From positions 16,800-80,799 of the forward strand of contig CAZTOW010000045.1 in the NCBI GenBank assembly GCA_964615375.1: DNA of 64,000 nucleotides, given 5' to 3'. The translations under genes and the position numbers were made by a program. How positions within the stretch are numbered: the first letter of the stretch is position 1; each line of letters begins with the position of its first letter. The stretch is from CAZKWG01 sp964615375 (GTDB taxonomy: Bacteria; Myxococcota_A; UBA796; CAZKWG01). The notes beneath the pieces are model-generated. The model made no database searches. It was given only the letters and a program-made list of their open reading frames with translations, and was not told where the DNA came from. This document shows positions 49,748-58,033 of the stretch, in pieces.

Positions 49748-50372
49748 TGTACTGATCGTGGACGCCGCGGTTCTCGAGGCGATGAAGGTGAGCACGAGCG
49801 AGCCATGAACCTGTGCACCAGGCTCGATGTCCATGATCGTCACCCATCCGCCCGCACACGCGGATCGATCTCCCCTCGCGGGACGTCGCTGACGCTGATC
49901 TCCCTCCCGGCCTCGTCCACCACGACGAGCCGCGCCGCGGTGAGCACCGCGTACCAGGAGGGCATTCCGAGCCCGACCCGGTAGGTGGTTGACAAGCGCA
50001 GGCGAGACGACGGGCACCCTCCGCGTCAGCGCAGCCCTGGTCGAGGACCACAACGAGATCATGTCGCCTGGTCTTGGTAGGGGCGACGCGCGGGTTGTGC
50101 TGGTGAGCGTCGTCCAGCTGAACGGCTGCGCGACCGCATCGGTGGACGAACGTGCGCTCGCCTGACGAGCGAGAGCCGCGAGTTCTCGGTTCATGGACCC
50201 CACGGGCGGAGGCTCCAGACGGCCATGACGCTCGCCGAGGTGGACAAGCCCAACTGCGAAGGCGGAATCAATCCACCCGTGATGAATTTCCCGTGAAGCC
50301 GCCCACCGATGCCGTTCAGCCGCGGAGCCCCCACTGGGGCTCTCGCCGACGCGAACCCGTAGGGGAGATCTC
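49748..50372. other. 625-bp gap with two possible gene ends
   Basis: No complete gene is supported. On the minus strand an open piece ending at 49840 reads YRVGLGMPSWYAVLTAARLV and ISVSDVPRGEIDPRVRADG. On the plus strand a piece ending at 50165 reads GTLRVSAALVEDHNEIMSPG and LVSVVQLNGCATAS. Both lack starts and look like remnants. A GAGCCCC/GGGGCTC hairpin (50325-50342) precedes the next gene. Confidence 0.3.
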
Positions 50373-51128
50373 ATGCGCCTTGTCCTGCTCACGCTCTCGC
50401 TCACGCTGCCCGCGAACGCCTTGGACCTCGACCTGGACCACGACGGATCGTTCTCGACGGCCGACTGCAACGACCGGGACCCCACCGTATACCCTGGCCA
50501 CCCCGAGATCATCGGCAACGGCAAGGACGAGAACTGCGACGGGGTCGAGATCTGCTGGCTCGACGCCGACGATGACGGCTACCCGAGCCTCGATGACCAC
50601 ACGGTCGCCTCGGCGGACGCCGACTGCACCGACGCGGGGGAGGGGCGTGACGTCGAGCCCCGCATCGATTGCGACGACGAAGACGACCGCACCCCCGCCA
50701 CCGAGGGCATGGAGGCCGACTATGACTGTCACTGGGAGTCCTACGGCGGCCACGACTACGTCTTCTGCGCCGAGTGGGTGAGCTGGGAGGAGGCGCGGGA
50801 CGTCTGCCATACGTCCTGCGGCGATCTCATTACCATCGAGGACAGCGCGGAGGACGCCTGGCAGAGCGCGGTCTCCAACGACTGGTCGGATTGAGACAGT
50901 CGTGGTGGATCCTGGTGGATCGCGTATGTGGACCAGCTCTCGGAGGGGCGCTGGAGCTGGGTGAGCGGCTCGTCCAGCACCTACACCAACTGGGCCTCGG
51001 GCGAGCCCAACGACTCGGACGGCGACGAGGACTGCGCCATCAACAACCACAACTACGGGACGTCGTGGAACGACATCGACTGCGACAACACCTACCCGTT
51101 CATCTGCGAGAGGGTGTCCGCGCGCTGA
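50373..51128 (+). pseudogene. Secreted MopE / C-type-lectin protein with in-frame stop
   Basis: The signal peptide MRLVLLTLSLTLPANAL is followed by MopE-type motifs (DLDHDGSFSTADCNDRDP, GNGKDENCDG, DADDDGYPSL). A C-type-lectin-like domain then begins at DYVFCAEWVSWEEARDVC. TGA at 50892-50894 interrupts it after NDWSD. The same frame resumes with SWWIAYVDQLSEGRWSWVSG, YTNWASGEPNDS and WNDIDCDNTYPFICER, which completes the lectin fold with its GEPN and WND motifs. Only one codon separates the halves, so the lesion is a single nonsense change or read error. An intact relative with the same domain order is at 59413-60375. Confidence 0.75.
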
Positions 51129-51220
51129 GCGTCGCGCGCCTCGTTCGCGCCCCCCCGGATTTTCTCATGAACCCCGCCGTGTATGCTGTTGACGCACGGA
51201 CCCTCACCGTGGAGCTGCCC

Positions 51221-53149
51221 ATGCCCCTCAGCCCTGAGCTCGAGCGCCTGCTGTCCGAGGCGCTCACGCGCGAGCACCGGGGCCCGCCGCGCCTCCCACA
51301 CTGGACCTTCGGGCCGCTCCTGCACGGCTGCCGGCAGCTCTTCGCCGACCCGGAGCGGGGCTGGAGCTGGAGCCCGTCGCGCGCGCCGCTGATCGCCAGC
51401 AACGCCGCGAGCTGGATGGTGTGGCAGCTCGGCGGCGAGGGTCGGGGGGTGGCGGCGCTCACGCTCCACGGCGAGCGCATGGACCGCGAGCACGGGGTGG
51501 AGGCGGCGCTGCGGGCGGCCTCCACCCTCGCCGAGAAGCTGGCGCGCACGGGCGCGGACCCGAACCCCCTCGACGCCCTGGCCGGGCGCCGCCCGCTCGG
51601 CGCGGACAACCTCAGCAGCCTGCACCGACGCCAGCTCCAATGGGAGCTCCTGCGCCTCCGCCACGCCGCCGGGCGCCTCTCCAGCCGGCCCTTGGAGACG
51701 CTGTGTGAAAATGAACTAGATCATTTAGCCGCTTCGGATCCCGAGCCCGCCGCGGCCCCCGACGCGCCCCCCGAGGAGGGCTCGGCGACGCTGCCGGTCT
51801 GGGCGGCGGCGGCCTGGTTCTGGGAGCGCTGGGAGCGGGTGGACGAGCCGAGCTTCCTGTGGTGGCTCAACGACTGGTTCCGTGGGGTCTTCGGCGGCGC
51901 GCGCGGCGGTGAGCGCCCCCCGCACGGCGGCCCCGCGGAGGCCAACTGGCGCCGGGAGGCCCAGCTCCAGGTCCGCTTCCGCGCCGCCTTCTGCCTGGGC
52001 CTGGGCGTCTGGCTGGAGCGCCGGCTCCAGGCGCTGGACCCCGCCCTCCTGGCCGAGGATCTGGGCGGCCCCGATCGGGCTCCCCCCCGCCTGCGCGCCC
52101 GGGTGGCGGCGCTGCTGGAGGAGGAGGTCGTCCCGGTCGCGCTGGCGCTGCTGGAGGATCGCGCGTTCTCGCTGCCCGGGCTCGAGCCGGACGCGCGGCG
52201 CGCCCTGCGCAGGGTGCTCGGGCAGCGCAGCGACGGCTCGCTGTACCGGGTGGACTCCCAGCTCGGGAAGCTGCCGGGCCAGGACAACGAGGCGCGCGAG
52301 CACCACCTGTACACCCTGGCCCGCGCGCTCGGGCAGGCGGTGGTCGCCGCGCGCCTGGCCAGCCCCCCCTCGACGGATCTGCGACCGGAAGGAGACGCCA
52401 TGAACGGAGACGCACCCGGCTGTGGACACGGCCCCGAGCGCGCCCGGCTCCGCGCCGGCCCCCTGCGCACCGCGGAGGATCTCCGCGCGCTCTCGAGCCT
52501 CGTGGAGGGCTGCCCGGACTGCCGCGCCTGGTGGCTGGAGCAGTCGCAGACGGAGGTCCTGAGCTGGGAGACCGCCCGCCTCGCCGCGGCCCGGAAGGTC
52601 CGGGAGCGCCCGGCCCGCCGACCCGCGCTGCTGCTGGTCCCCGCCGCGCTGGCGGCCGGGCTCCTGCTCACCCTGCTGCCGGACGCGGGCGAGCCCGAGC
52701 TCACGACGCTCGCGGGCGAGGTCGCGGTGGCCGGGGTGGTGACGGTGCAGGAGACCGGAGGGGGCGTGGTCCAGCACCCGGTCCGCGAGCAGGACGCGGA
52801 GCTGCGCCTGGTCGCGCCCGCGGAGAGCTGGGTGAGCTTCGGCGCCACCGCCGTGCGCCTGCCCGACGCCGCCAACTCGGAGGCGACCTTGATGGCCTGG
52901 GCCGCCGGCTCCGGGCGCCTGGACCTGGTCCTCCGCGAGCGCCTGACCCGCGCCGCCGACGGGGTGGCCAGCCGCGCGCCCGCCCAGGAGCCGCTCGCCG
53001 TGACGGTGGGCGAGGGCGTAGAGCTTGTGGTCGTCGTGCTCCCCGGCGAGGTGGGCGCCATCCCCGACACCGTCAGCGCGCGCAGCCCCCTCTCCGGCCT
53101 CCCCGAGCGCGCGCTGGTCCACCACATCCGCGTGATACCCGGCCCATGA
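51221..53149 (+). CDS. Large helical protein with Cys motif and transmembrane helix
   Basis: ATG 51221 has GGAG seven bases upstream and gives 642 residues; an ATG at 51167 has no ribosome site. The long N-terminal part is helical and Arg/Leu/Trp-rich (LPVWAAAAWFWERWERVDEP, WLNDWFRGVFGG). Near residue 400 a short segment GCGHGPERARLRAG and EGCPDCRAWWLEQ recalls zinc-binding anti-sigma domains. A transmembrane helix follows (PALLLVPAALAAGLLLTLLP, about 480), and then a beta-rich outer domain. It is coupled by ATGA to the caspase/FG-GAP gene. It may relay a signal across the inner membrane, with the Cys module inside and the beta domain meeting the lipoprotein outside (inference). I recognise no family. 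Confidence 0.65.
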   Translation: MPLSPELERLLSEALTREHRGPPRLPHWTFGPLLHGCRQLFADPERGWSWSPSRAPLIASNAASWMVWQLGGEGRGVAALTLHGERMDREHGVEAALRAASTLAEKLARTGADPNPLDALAGRRPLGADNLSSLHRRQLQWELLRLRHAAGRLSSRPLETLCENELDHLAASDPEPAAAPDAPPEEGSATLPVWAAAAWFWERWERVDEPSFLWWLNDWFRGVFGGARGGERPPHGGPAEANWRREAQLQVRFRAAFCLGLGVWLERRLQALDPALLAEDLGGPDRAPPRLRARVAALLEEEVVPVALALLEDRAFSLPGLEPDARRALRRVLGQRSDGSLYRVDSQLGKLPGQDNEAREHHLYTLARALGQAVVAARLASPPSTDLRPEGDAMNGDAPGCGHGPERARLRAGPLRTAEDLRALSSLVEGCPDCRAWWLEQSQTEVLSWETARLAAARKVRERPARRPALLLVPAALAAGLLLTLLPDAGEPELTTLAGEVAVAGVVTVQETGGGVVQHPVREQDAELRLVAPAESWVSFGATAVRLPDAANSEATLMAWAAGSGRLDLVLRERLTRAADGVASRAPAQEPLAVTVGEGVELVVVVLPGEVGAIPDTVSARSPLSGLPERALVHHIRVIPGP

Positions 53150-56100
53150 TCCTGCCCCTGCTGCTGGCCTGCGAGGCGCCCACCCCGCCGCCACGCCCCG
53201 TCGGCGCCGTGGTGGACCCGCCCTTCCGCGTGGCGGTGATCGTCGGCTACGATCCGGCGGATCGCGCCAGTGACACGGCCGAGGCGGGCGCGGAGCGGGT
53301 GGCCGAGGCGCTGCGCGCCCTCGGCTGGCGCGTGGAGCTGCTCCTGGGCGAGCGGGCGAGCGCGGAGCGCCTGCGCGAGGCGGTGGGGGGGCTCGCGACC
53401 CTCCCCGGTCACGCGCCCTCGCCGGAGGACCGGCTGCTGCTCTACGTCGCGGCCCACGGCGAGCGCCAGCGGGACGCCGAGGGCCTGCTCGCGCCCTCTC
53501 TGCGGCTCGCGGCGGGCTCGGCGCGGGTGAGCGCTCTGGTCGATCAGCTCGACGAGCTCCCCGTCCTGCGGAAGGCGCTCGTGCTGGACAGCTGCTTCCC
53601 CCAGCTCCCCGAGGGCGCGCGATCCGGGAGCCTGCACGCCCGCTCCACCCTCGTGCTGAGCGCGGCGGGGGCGGACCAGGCGGCGGGGGCGGAGGTGGGC
53701 GAGGGTGGGATCTACACGGGCTGCCTGCTGGACAGCCTGGGGGAGGGGAGCCTGCTGCGGGCGCACGAGGCGGCGGCCCGCTGCGTGCAGGCCCGCCGTC
53801 CTGCCCAGAGGCCGAGGCTCTACCCGCCGAGCTCGCCGGTCTTCGATCTGGCGCTGGCCCCGACCAGGGATCCGTTCACCGCCCTGCTCGACGGGCTGAG
53901 CCCCACGCTCCCCGAGGGGCTGGCGCTGACCCTGGACGGCGAGGACCTGGGCGCGCGCGGGGGCCTCGCGACGCTCGAAGGTGGAGGGGCGCACACGATC
54001 CAGCTGCTGCAACAGGGCGAGCCCGTCTCGACGCTGACCCGAGACTGGCCCGAGGGCGCGATCCTCGGCCTGCGCCCGGCCCCGGAGGGCGCGCCGGGAC
54101 CCGACTGGCTGGCGCTGCTCCCCGAGGCGCGCCCTCGCGATCCCGTGCTCCGCGAGATCGCCCACGCCTCCGGGCTGAGCGCCCTGGTGGCTGGCGGCCG
54201 CCCCAAGGGCGCCGTGGCCGTGAGCCTGGATGGCCTGCGCTCGGGCTGGTTCGTCCTGCGCGCCGGGACCTGGCCGGTCTACGCGGTGAACCAGGCGGGC
54301 GCGGGTGAGGATCCACGCTACGCCGCCGAGCTCGATCTCCGCGGGGCCCCGCTCCCGCACGCCGTCGCGGACGCGCCGCGCGTGTTGGACATCGATCAGG
54401 ACGGCCTGCCTGAGGCGTGCTATCTGGGATCCAACATGAGATGGAGTTGCGTCAACAGGCGCGGGCTGCTGAGGCTGGACATGCTCCCGAACGTGGACGT
54501 GTACAGTCAGGTGTACCAGGCCGATCTGGACCAGGACGGTGACCTCGATCTCCTCGCCCGGACAGCACGAGGCTGGGAGGTCTGGATCTTCGACGCGATC
54601 GAGCGCGTCTACGCGGCGCGGACCACCCTCCCGATCCTGGCGTCAGATACAGGGGTGGCGATCCTCGACCTCGATGGCGACCAGCAGCAGGATCTGCTGC
54701 TCAGCGGCCAGACCTCCGAGGTGCGCTTTCACGGCGCGGCGGGCTCTCCCTGGGCGACGGCGCTCAACGCGGCCTCTCTCGGCCTGGAGCCGGGCTCGCA
54801 CGACCTCTCGGTCGTCGGTGAGGACGGTAGATGGGGGCTGCTCTCCTTGATGAACGGCGCCTGCAGCGCCTTCTTCCCGGCGCAGCGCCTGCGCCTCGGC
54901 CCGGCGCGCCCGGGCCCCATGTCGCCTGGTGAGAGCGCCTGCTACGCGCTGGCGTCGGGCGATCTGGATCTGGACGGTGTATTGGATCTGGTGAACGTCC
55001 ACCGCGACCTCTACCAGTCCCCACATCAGATCTTCCTGCGCCGCCCTACGCTGGGGGGCTGGCGACGGCTCGCGGGGGTCCCTGGGTTGGACGTGTCCAC
55101 CGACGATCAGGGCGTGTACCTGGACGACGTCGATGACGACGGAGACCTGGACCTTCTGGCCCTGAACGGGGAGGAGCTGGCGGATCTGCCGCCGGAGGGC
55201 TGCTGCCGCCTGTACGTCTCGGACGCGAGCGACCACGCCGCCCACCTGAGCGTGGATCTGGTCCCGGGGGGCGGGCCCGCGCTGGGGGCGGAGATCCGGG
55301 TCTCTGGGCTCTCGGCCAGCCCCGCGCGCGTGAGCGGGGCGCGCCTGCGCGGGGCGGCCCTCTTCGGCCTCGGGGCGGGGCTCGTCCCGGCCAGCGTCAG
55401 CGTGGCCTGGCCTGACGGGAGCGCCGAGACGATCACCGATCCGGCGCGCTTCGTGCGCGAGGAGGGGGGCTATCGCCTCGAGCTCCGTCGCCCCTCGGCG
55501 CTGCGCGGGCGCCTCCTGGTCGGGCCCTGGATCGTCGAGCTCGCCGCGGCCCCCGCCCAGCGGGTGAGGCGCGCGCCCGGTCTGCCGGAGGGTCTGGACG
55601 TGCTCCACGCCTGGCCCACGCCCGAAGGGCCTGTGGTCTGGTCGTGGCCTCAGCTCGGTCTGCACCTGCTCAACCCCCAGGGCGAGGCCCGCGCCAGCCT
55701 GGCGGTGCGGGGGGGCTGCGACTGGGGAGGCTACGTGGGCGGGCAGATCGGCGCGATGCTGGTCGGCTGTGGGCGACCCGAGGGAGCCAGCTACGAGGAG
55801 CCTCTCTACACCTGGAAGCCGGGCGCGGGGCTGCGCCGGGCTCCTGAGGGAGCGCCCGCCTACATCCGGGGGATCGCCGCCCTCGAGGATCGGATCTGGA
55901 TCGCCTCCCGGCGGCGCAGGGTGGAGGAATTCCGCGCCTCCCCGACGTTCGAGGCCACGGGTCGCGCGCTCCCCGCCCCCGAGGGGGCCGTGGACCGGAC
56001 CTGGCTGCACCCCCTCCCGGACGGCGGGCTGATGGTCCTGGACCAGTACGCCGGGCGCGTGGAGGTCTGGGCGGGTGATCCTCTCACGCTGAGGCGCCTG

Positions 56101-56397
56101 ATCCCGGTCGGGACCTCCCTCATCCAGCCAGGATGGGACGAGGCGCGCGGGGCCTGGATCGTGGGCAGCGGAACCTCTCTGCTGGCGGTGGACCCGGACG
56201 AGGACCTGCCCGTGGCGCGCTGGGATCTGCCCGGCCCAGCCCTGGCGGTCCTGGCACTTGCGGGCGGCGATCTGGCGGTCCTGATCGGGAGCTCGCCGCT
56301 GGAGCTCTGGGTGCTGGGAGCGCCCGGGACCACCCCGAGGCTCACGGTTCGGGTTCCGCCCACGATGACGAACACCCTCCTCTCTCTCCAACCCTGA
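53146..56397 (+). CDS. Caspase fused to FG-GAP/VCBS repeats and ASPIC/UnbV domain, lipoprotein
   Basis: This 1083-residue lipoprotein has signal MILPLLLAC. Residues about 25-240 are a caspase fold with RVAVIVGYDPAD, the His in LLYVAAHGER and the Cys in LVLDSCFPQLP. A linker domain follows. From about 415 come FG-GAP/VCBS units (DIDQDGLPEACYLG, DLDQDGDLDLLARTA, DLDGDQQQDLLLSG, DLDLDGVLDLVNVH, DVDDDGDLDLLALN). At about 700-780 an ASPIC/UnbV module (PALGAEIRVSG onward, VSVAWPDGSAETI) follows, and then a second propeller-like region to the end. It joins in one chain what other loci here encode as separate neighbours, a caspase and an FG-GAP protein. It is coupled to 51221-53149 (ATGA) and followed after 8 bases by another FG-GAP lipoprotein. 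Confidence 0.85.
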   Translation: MILPLLLACEAPTPPPRPVGAVVDPPFRVAVIVGYDPADRASDTAEAGAERVAEALRALGWRVELLLGERASAERLREAVGGLATLPGHAPSPEDRLLLYVAAHGERQRDAEGLLAPSLRLAAGSARVSALVDQLDELPVLRKALVLDSCFPQLPEGARSGSLHARSTLVLSAAGADQAAGAEVGEGGIYTGCLLDSLGEGSLLRAHEAAARCVQARRPAQRPRLYPPSSPVFDLALAPTRDPFTALLDGLSPTLPEGLALTLDGEDLGARGGLATLEGGGAHTIQLLQQGEPVSTLTRDWPEGAILGLRPAPEGAPGPDWLALLPEARPRDPVLREIAHASGLSALVAGGRPKGAVAVSLDGLRSGWFVLRAGTWPVYAVNQAGAGEDPRYAAELDLRGAPLPHAVADAPRVLDIDQDGLPEACYLGSNMRWSCVNRRGLLRLDMLPNVDVYSQVYQADLDQDGDLDLLARTARGWEVWIFDAIERVYAARTTLPILASDTGVAILDLDGDQQQDLLLSGQTSEVRFHGAAGSPWATALNAASLGLEPGSHDLSVVGEDGRWGLLSLMNGACSAFFPAQRLRLGPARPGPMSPGESACYALASGDLDLDGVLDLVNVHRDLYQSPHQIFLRRPTLGGWRRLAGVPGLDVSTDDQGVYLDDVDDDGDLDLLALNGEELADLPPEGCCRLYVSDASDHAAHLSVDLVPGGGPALGAEIRVSGLSASPARVSGARLRGAALFGLGAGLVPASVSVAWPDGSAETITDPARFVREEGGYRLELRRPSALRGRLLVGPWIVELAAAPAQRVRRAPGLPEGLDVLHAWPTPEGPVVWSWPQLGLHLLNPQGEARASLAVRGGCDWGGYVGGQIGAMLVGCGRPEGASYEEPLYTWKPGAGLRRAPEGAPAYIRGIAALEDRIWIASRRRRVEEFRASPTFEATGRALPAPEGAVDRTWLHPLPDGGLMVLDQYAGRVEVWAGDPLTLRRLIPVGTSLIQPGWDEARGAWIVGSGTSLLAVDPDEDLPVARWDLPGPALAVLALAGGDLAVLIGSSPLELWVLGAPGTTPRLTVRVPPTMTNTLLSLQP

Positions 56398-56405
56398 GGT
56401 GTAGA

Positions 56406-57605
56406 ATGCGAACGATCACGCTCCTGTCGCAGGGGCTCCTGGCGGCCTGCGCGCCGACCCCCAAAGACGACTCTCACCAGGAGGACTCCGCAGACACGGC
56501 CGACACCGCCGACTCTGGCGCGCCCGGCGCGACCCGGCTCTCTGGGGTCCTCACGCCGGCGCTCACGTACACCGCGCTCAGCGAGATCGACGCGCTCACC
56601 GGGCTGGACCTGGACGGCGACGCGCGCGCCGAGTCGGTCGTGGTCGGCGAGTCCAGCTATGGGACCTGGCACGGCGCGCTGGAGCTGCTGGATCGGGACG
56701 GGCTCCACTTCCTCGTCCAGGGAGACCAGCGCGGGGACGCCCTCGGCTACCTGCCGGCCATCCAGGTCGGGGGCGCTCTGGTCGTCAGCGCGGTCAACGC
56801 CGATCTGGGCGGCACGGACTCTGGCGCGATCTACGCGGTCACGGGAGGGGCCCTGGGTCCGCCGGTGTACGGGGACGGCGCCTCCGGCTCGGTCTCGGCC
56901 TACAACGGCAGCCTGGTCGGGCTGGATGACGGCGCCATCCTGGCCGGCTTCCCGACCTCGGGGGGCGAGGATGACGGGGCGGCCTTCGTTGTCCCCCGCG
57001 CCGCGCTGGAGGAGGGCGGGCTGGTCAGCGCCGTCTCGACCTTGCAGCTCGCCTCGGCCCGCGCGGGCGAGCGCCTGGGCGCGCGGGTGGGCCACCTGGA
57101 CCTGGACGGAGACGGCGCGCGTGAGCTCCTCGTCGCGGGGGACGACGGGGTGTACGTCGCGCCCGCTACATTGTCAGGCAACTTGACGATATCCAGTGTT
57201 GCGACGGCGCTGGTGCCCGTGGCCGCGCCTGGCTGGCTGGGCGGCGGCGATCTGGACGGCGACGGGGCGGAGGATCTCGCGCTGATCGCCGAGAGTGCGC
57301 TGCAGGTGATCACGGGCCCCAGCGCGCTGGAGGGCGGGACGGAGGCGCTGGCGACCCTGGACGGGGTCGCGCAGGCCCTGGTAGTGGACCTGGACGAGGA
57401 CGGGAGCGCCGATCTGCTCTGGATCACCAGCGCCGGGGAGCTGGGGCTGTGCTACGGGCCGCTGAGCGGGGAGCTGAGCGCGGAGGCGACGCTGAGCGGG
57501 GATCTGCGGCGGGTCGGCGTGGCGGACGTGGACCAGGACGGCGCGATGGACGTCCTGGTCAGCGTGGGGAGTACGGAGATCTGGGGGGTGATGGGAGGGG
57601 GGTAG
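56406..57605 (+). CDS. FG-GAP-type lipoprotein
   Basis: The 399-residue protein has a lipoprotein signal ending LLAAC and then a Ser/Thr/Asp-rich linker (DSADTADTADSG). Degenerate FG-GAP units follow: DLDGDARAESVVVG, DLDGDGARELLVAG, DLDGDGAEDLALIAE, DLDEDGSADLLWIT, DVDQDGAMDVLVSVG. The segment GDALGYLPAIQVGGALVVSA is shared nearly word for word with the protein at 60416-61756, so the two are paralogues. It is predicted to be a surface propeller. It is the third gene of the 51221-57605 operon, 8 bases after the caspase fusion. Confidence 0.8.
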   Translation: MRTITLLSQGLLAACAPTPKDDSHQEDSADTADTADSGAPGATRLSGVLTPALTYTALSEIDALTGLDLDGDARAESVVVGESSYGTWHGALELLDRDGLHFLVQGDQRGDALGYLPAIQVGGALVVSAVNADLGGTDSGAIYAVTGGALGPPVYGDGASGSVSAYNGSLVGLDDGAILAGFPTSGGEDDGAAFVVPRAALEEGGLVSAVSTLQLASARAGERLGARVGHLDLDGDGARELLVAGDDGVYVAPATLSGNLTISSVATALVPVAAPGWLGGGDLDGDGAEDLALIAESALQVITGPSALEGGTEALATLDGVAQALVVDLDEDGSADLLWITSAGELGLCYGPLSGELSAEATLSGDLRRVGVADVDQDGAMDVLVSVGSTEIWGVMGGG

Positions 57606-57723
57606 GGCGAGTGAGAGTTGTTCGCATGGAGCAGTTGTCTTGGGTGGCTTCGTACAGTCTCACGGCTCCAGGTTGACTGGTGCCCAGGTAGAACAGCGTC
57701 TTGCACACAAGGAGCTCGAGATC

Positions 57724-57791
57724 GAACCGCCAAGACGCAAAGAGCGCCAAGAGGGCGCCCGTTCTTGGCGTCCTTGGCCCCTTGGCGGTTC
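57724..57791. repeat. Inverted repeat of CGCCAAG words (family B, copy 3)
   Basis: GAACCGCCAAGACGCAAAG pairs imperfectly with CCTTGGCCCCTTGGCGGTTC, with CGCCAAGAGGGCGCCC and TTCTTGGCG between. It lies 118 bases after the stop of the FG-GAP gene. Confidence 0.7.
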
Positions 57792-57857
57792 AATTCCGCA
57801 GGCGCCCCACAATCAGTCAACCTGCACGCGCGTGGCTGTACTATTCCGGTGAGCAAA

Positions 57858-57990
57858 CAGGCGACCCTCACCCGCCCAAGCCGGTCTGGAGGACGGCACC
57901 CTCTCCCGCTCGCGGTAGAGGGGGAACTTCTGACTCCTCTTCTCCCACTTGCGGGAGAAGGGGGCGGCGTGTGACGCCCACTTGCGCCGG
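57858..57990. repeat. Double-hairpin repeat between convergent genes
   Basis: Outer arms GACCCTCACCCGCC and GGATGAGGGTC flank two stems: CCCTCTCCCGC with GCGGTAGAGGG, and CTTCTCCC with GGGAGAAG (57939-57960). It lies between the convergent ends at 57605 and 58034 and could terminate transcription both ways. Similar CTCCCGC hairpins are common in environmental genomes. Confidence 0.55.
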
Positions 57991-58033
57991 ATGAGGGTCG
58001 TCTGTATAGCCGCCGGAGTGGTCCCCCAGAGGC

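Noticed and set aside
50892..50894. TGA in the lectin gene as a selenocysteine codon
   Set aside because: The position is not a catalytic Cys/Sec site, and I see no suggestive hairpin just downstream. A nonsense change or read error is simpler.
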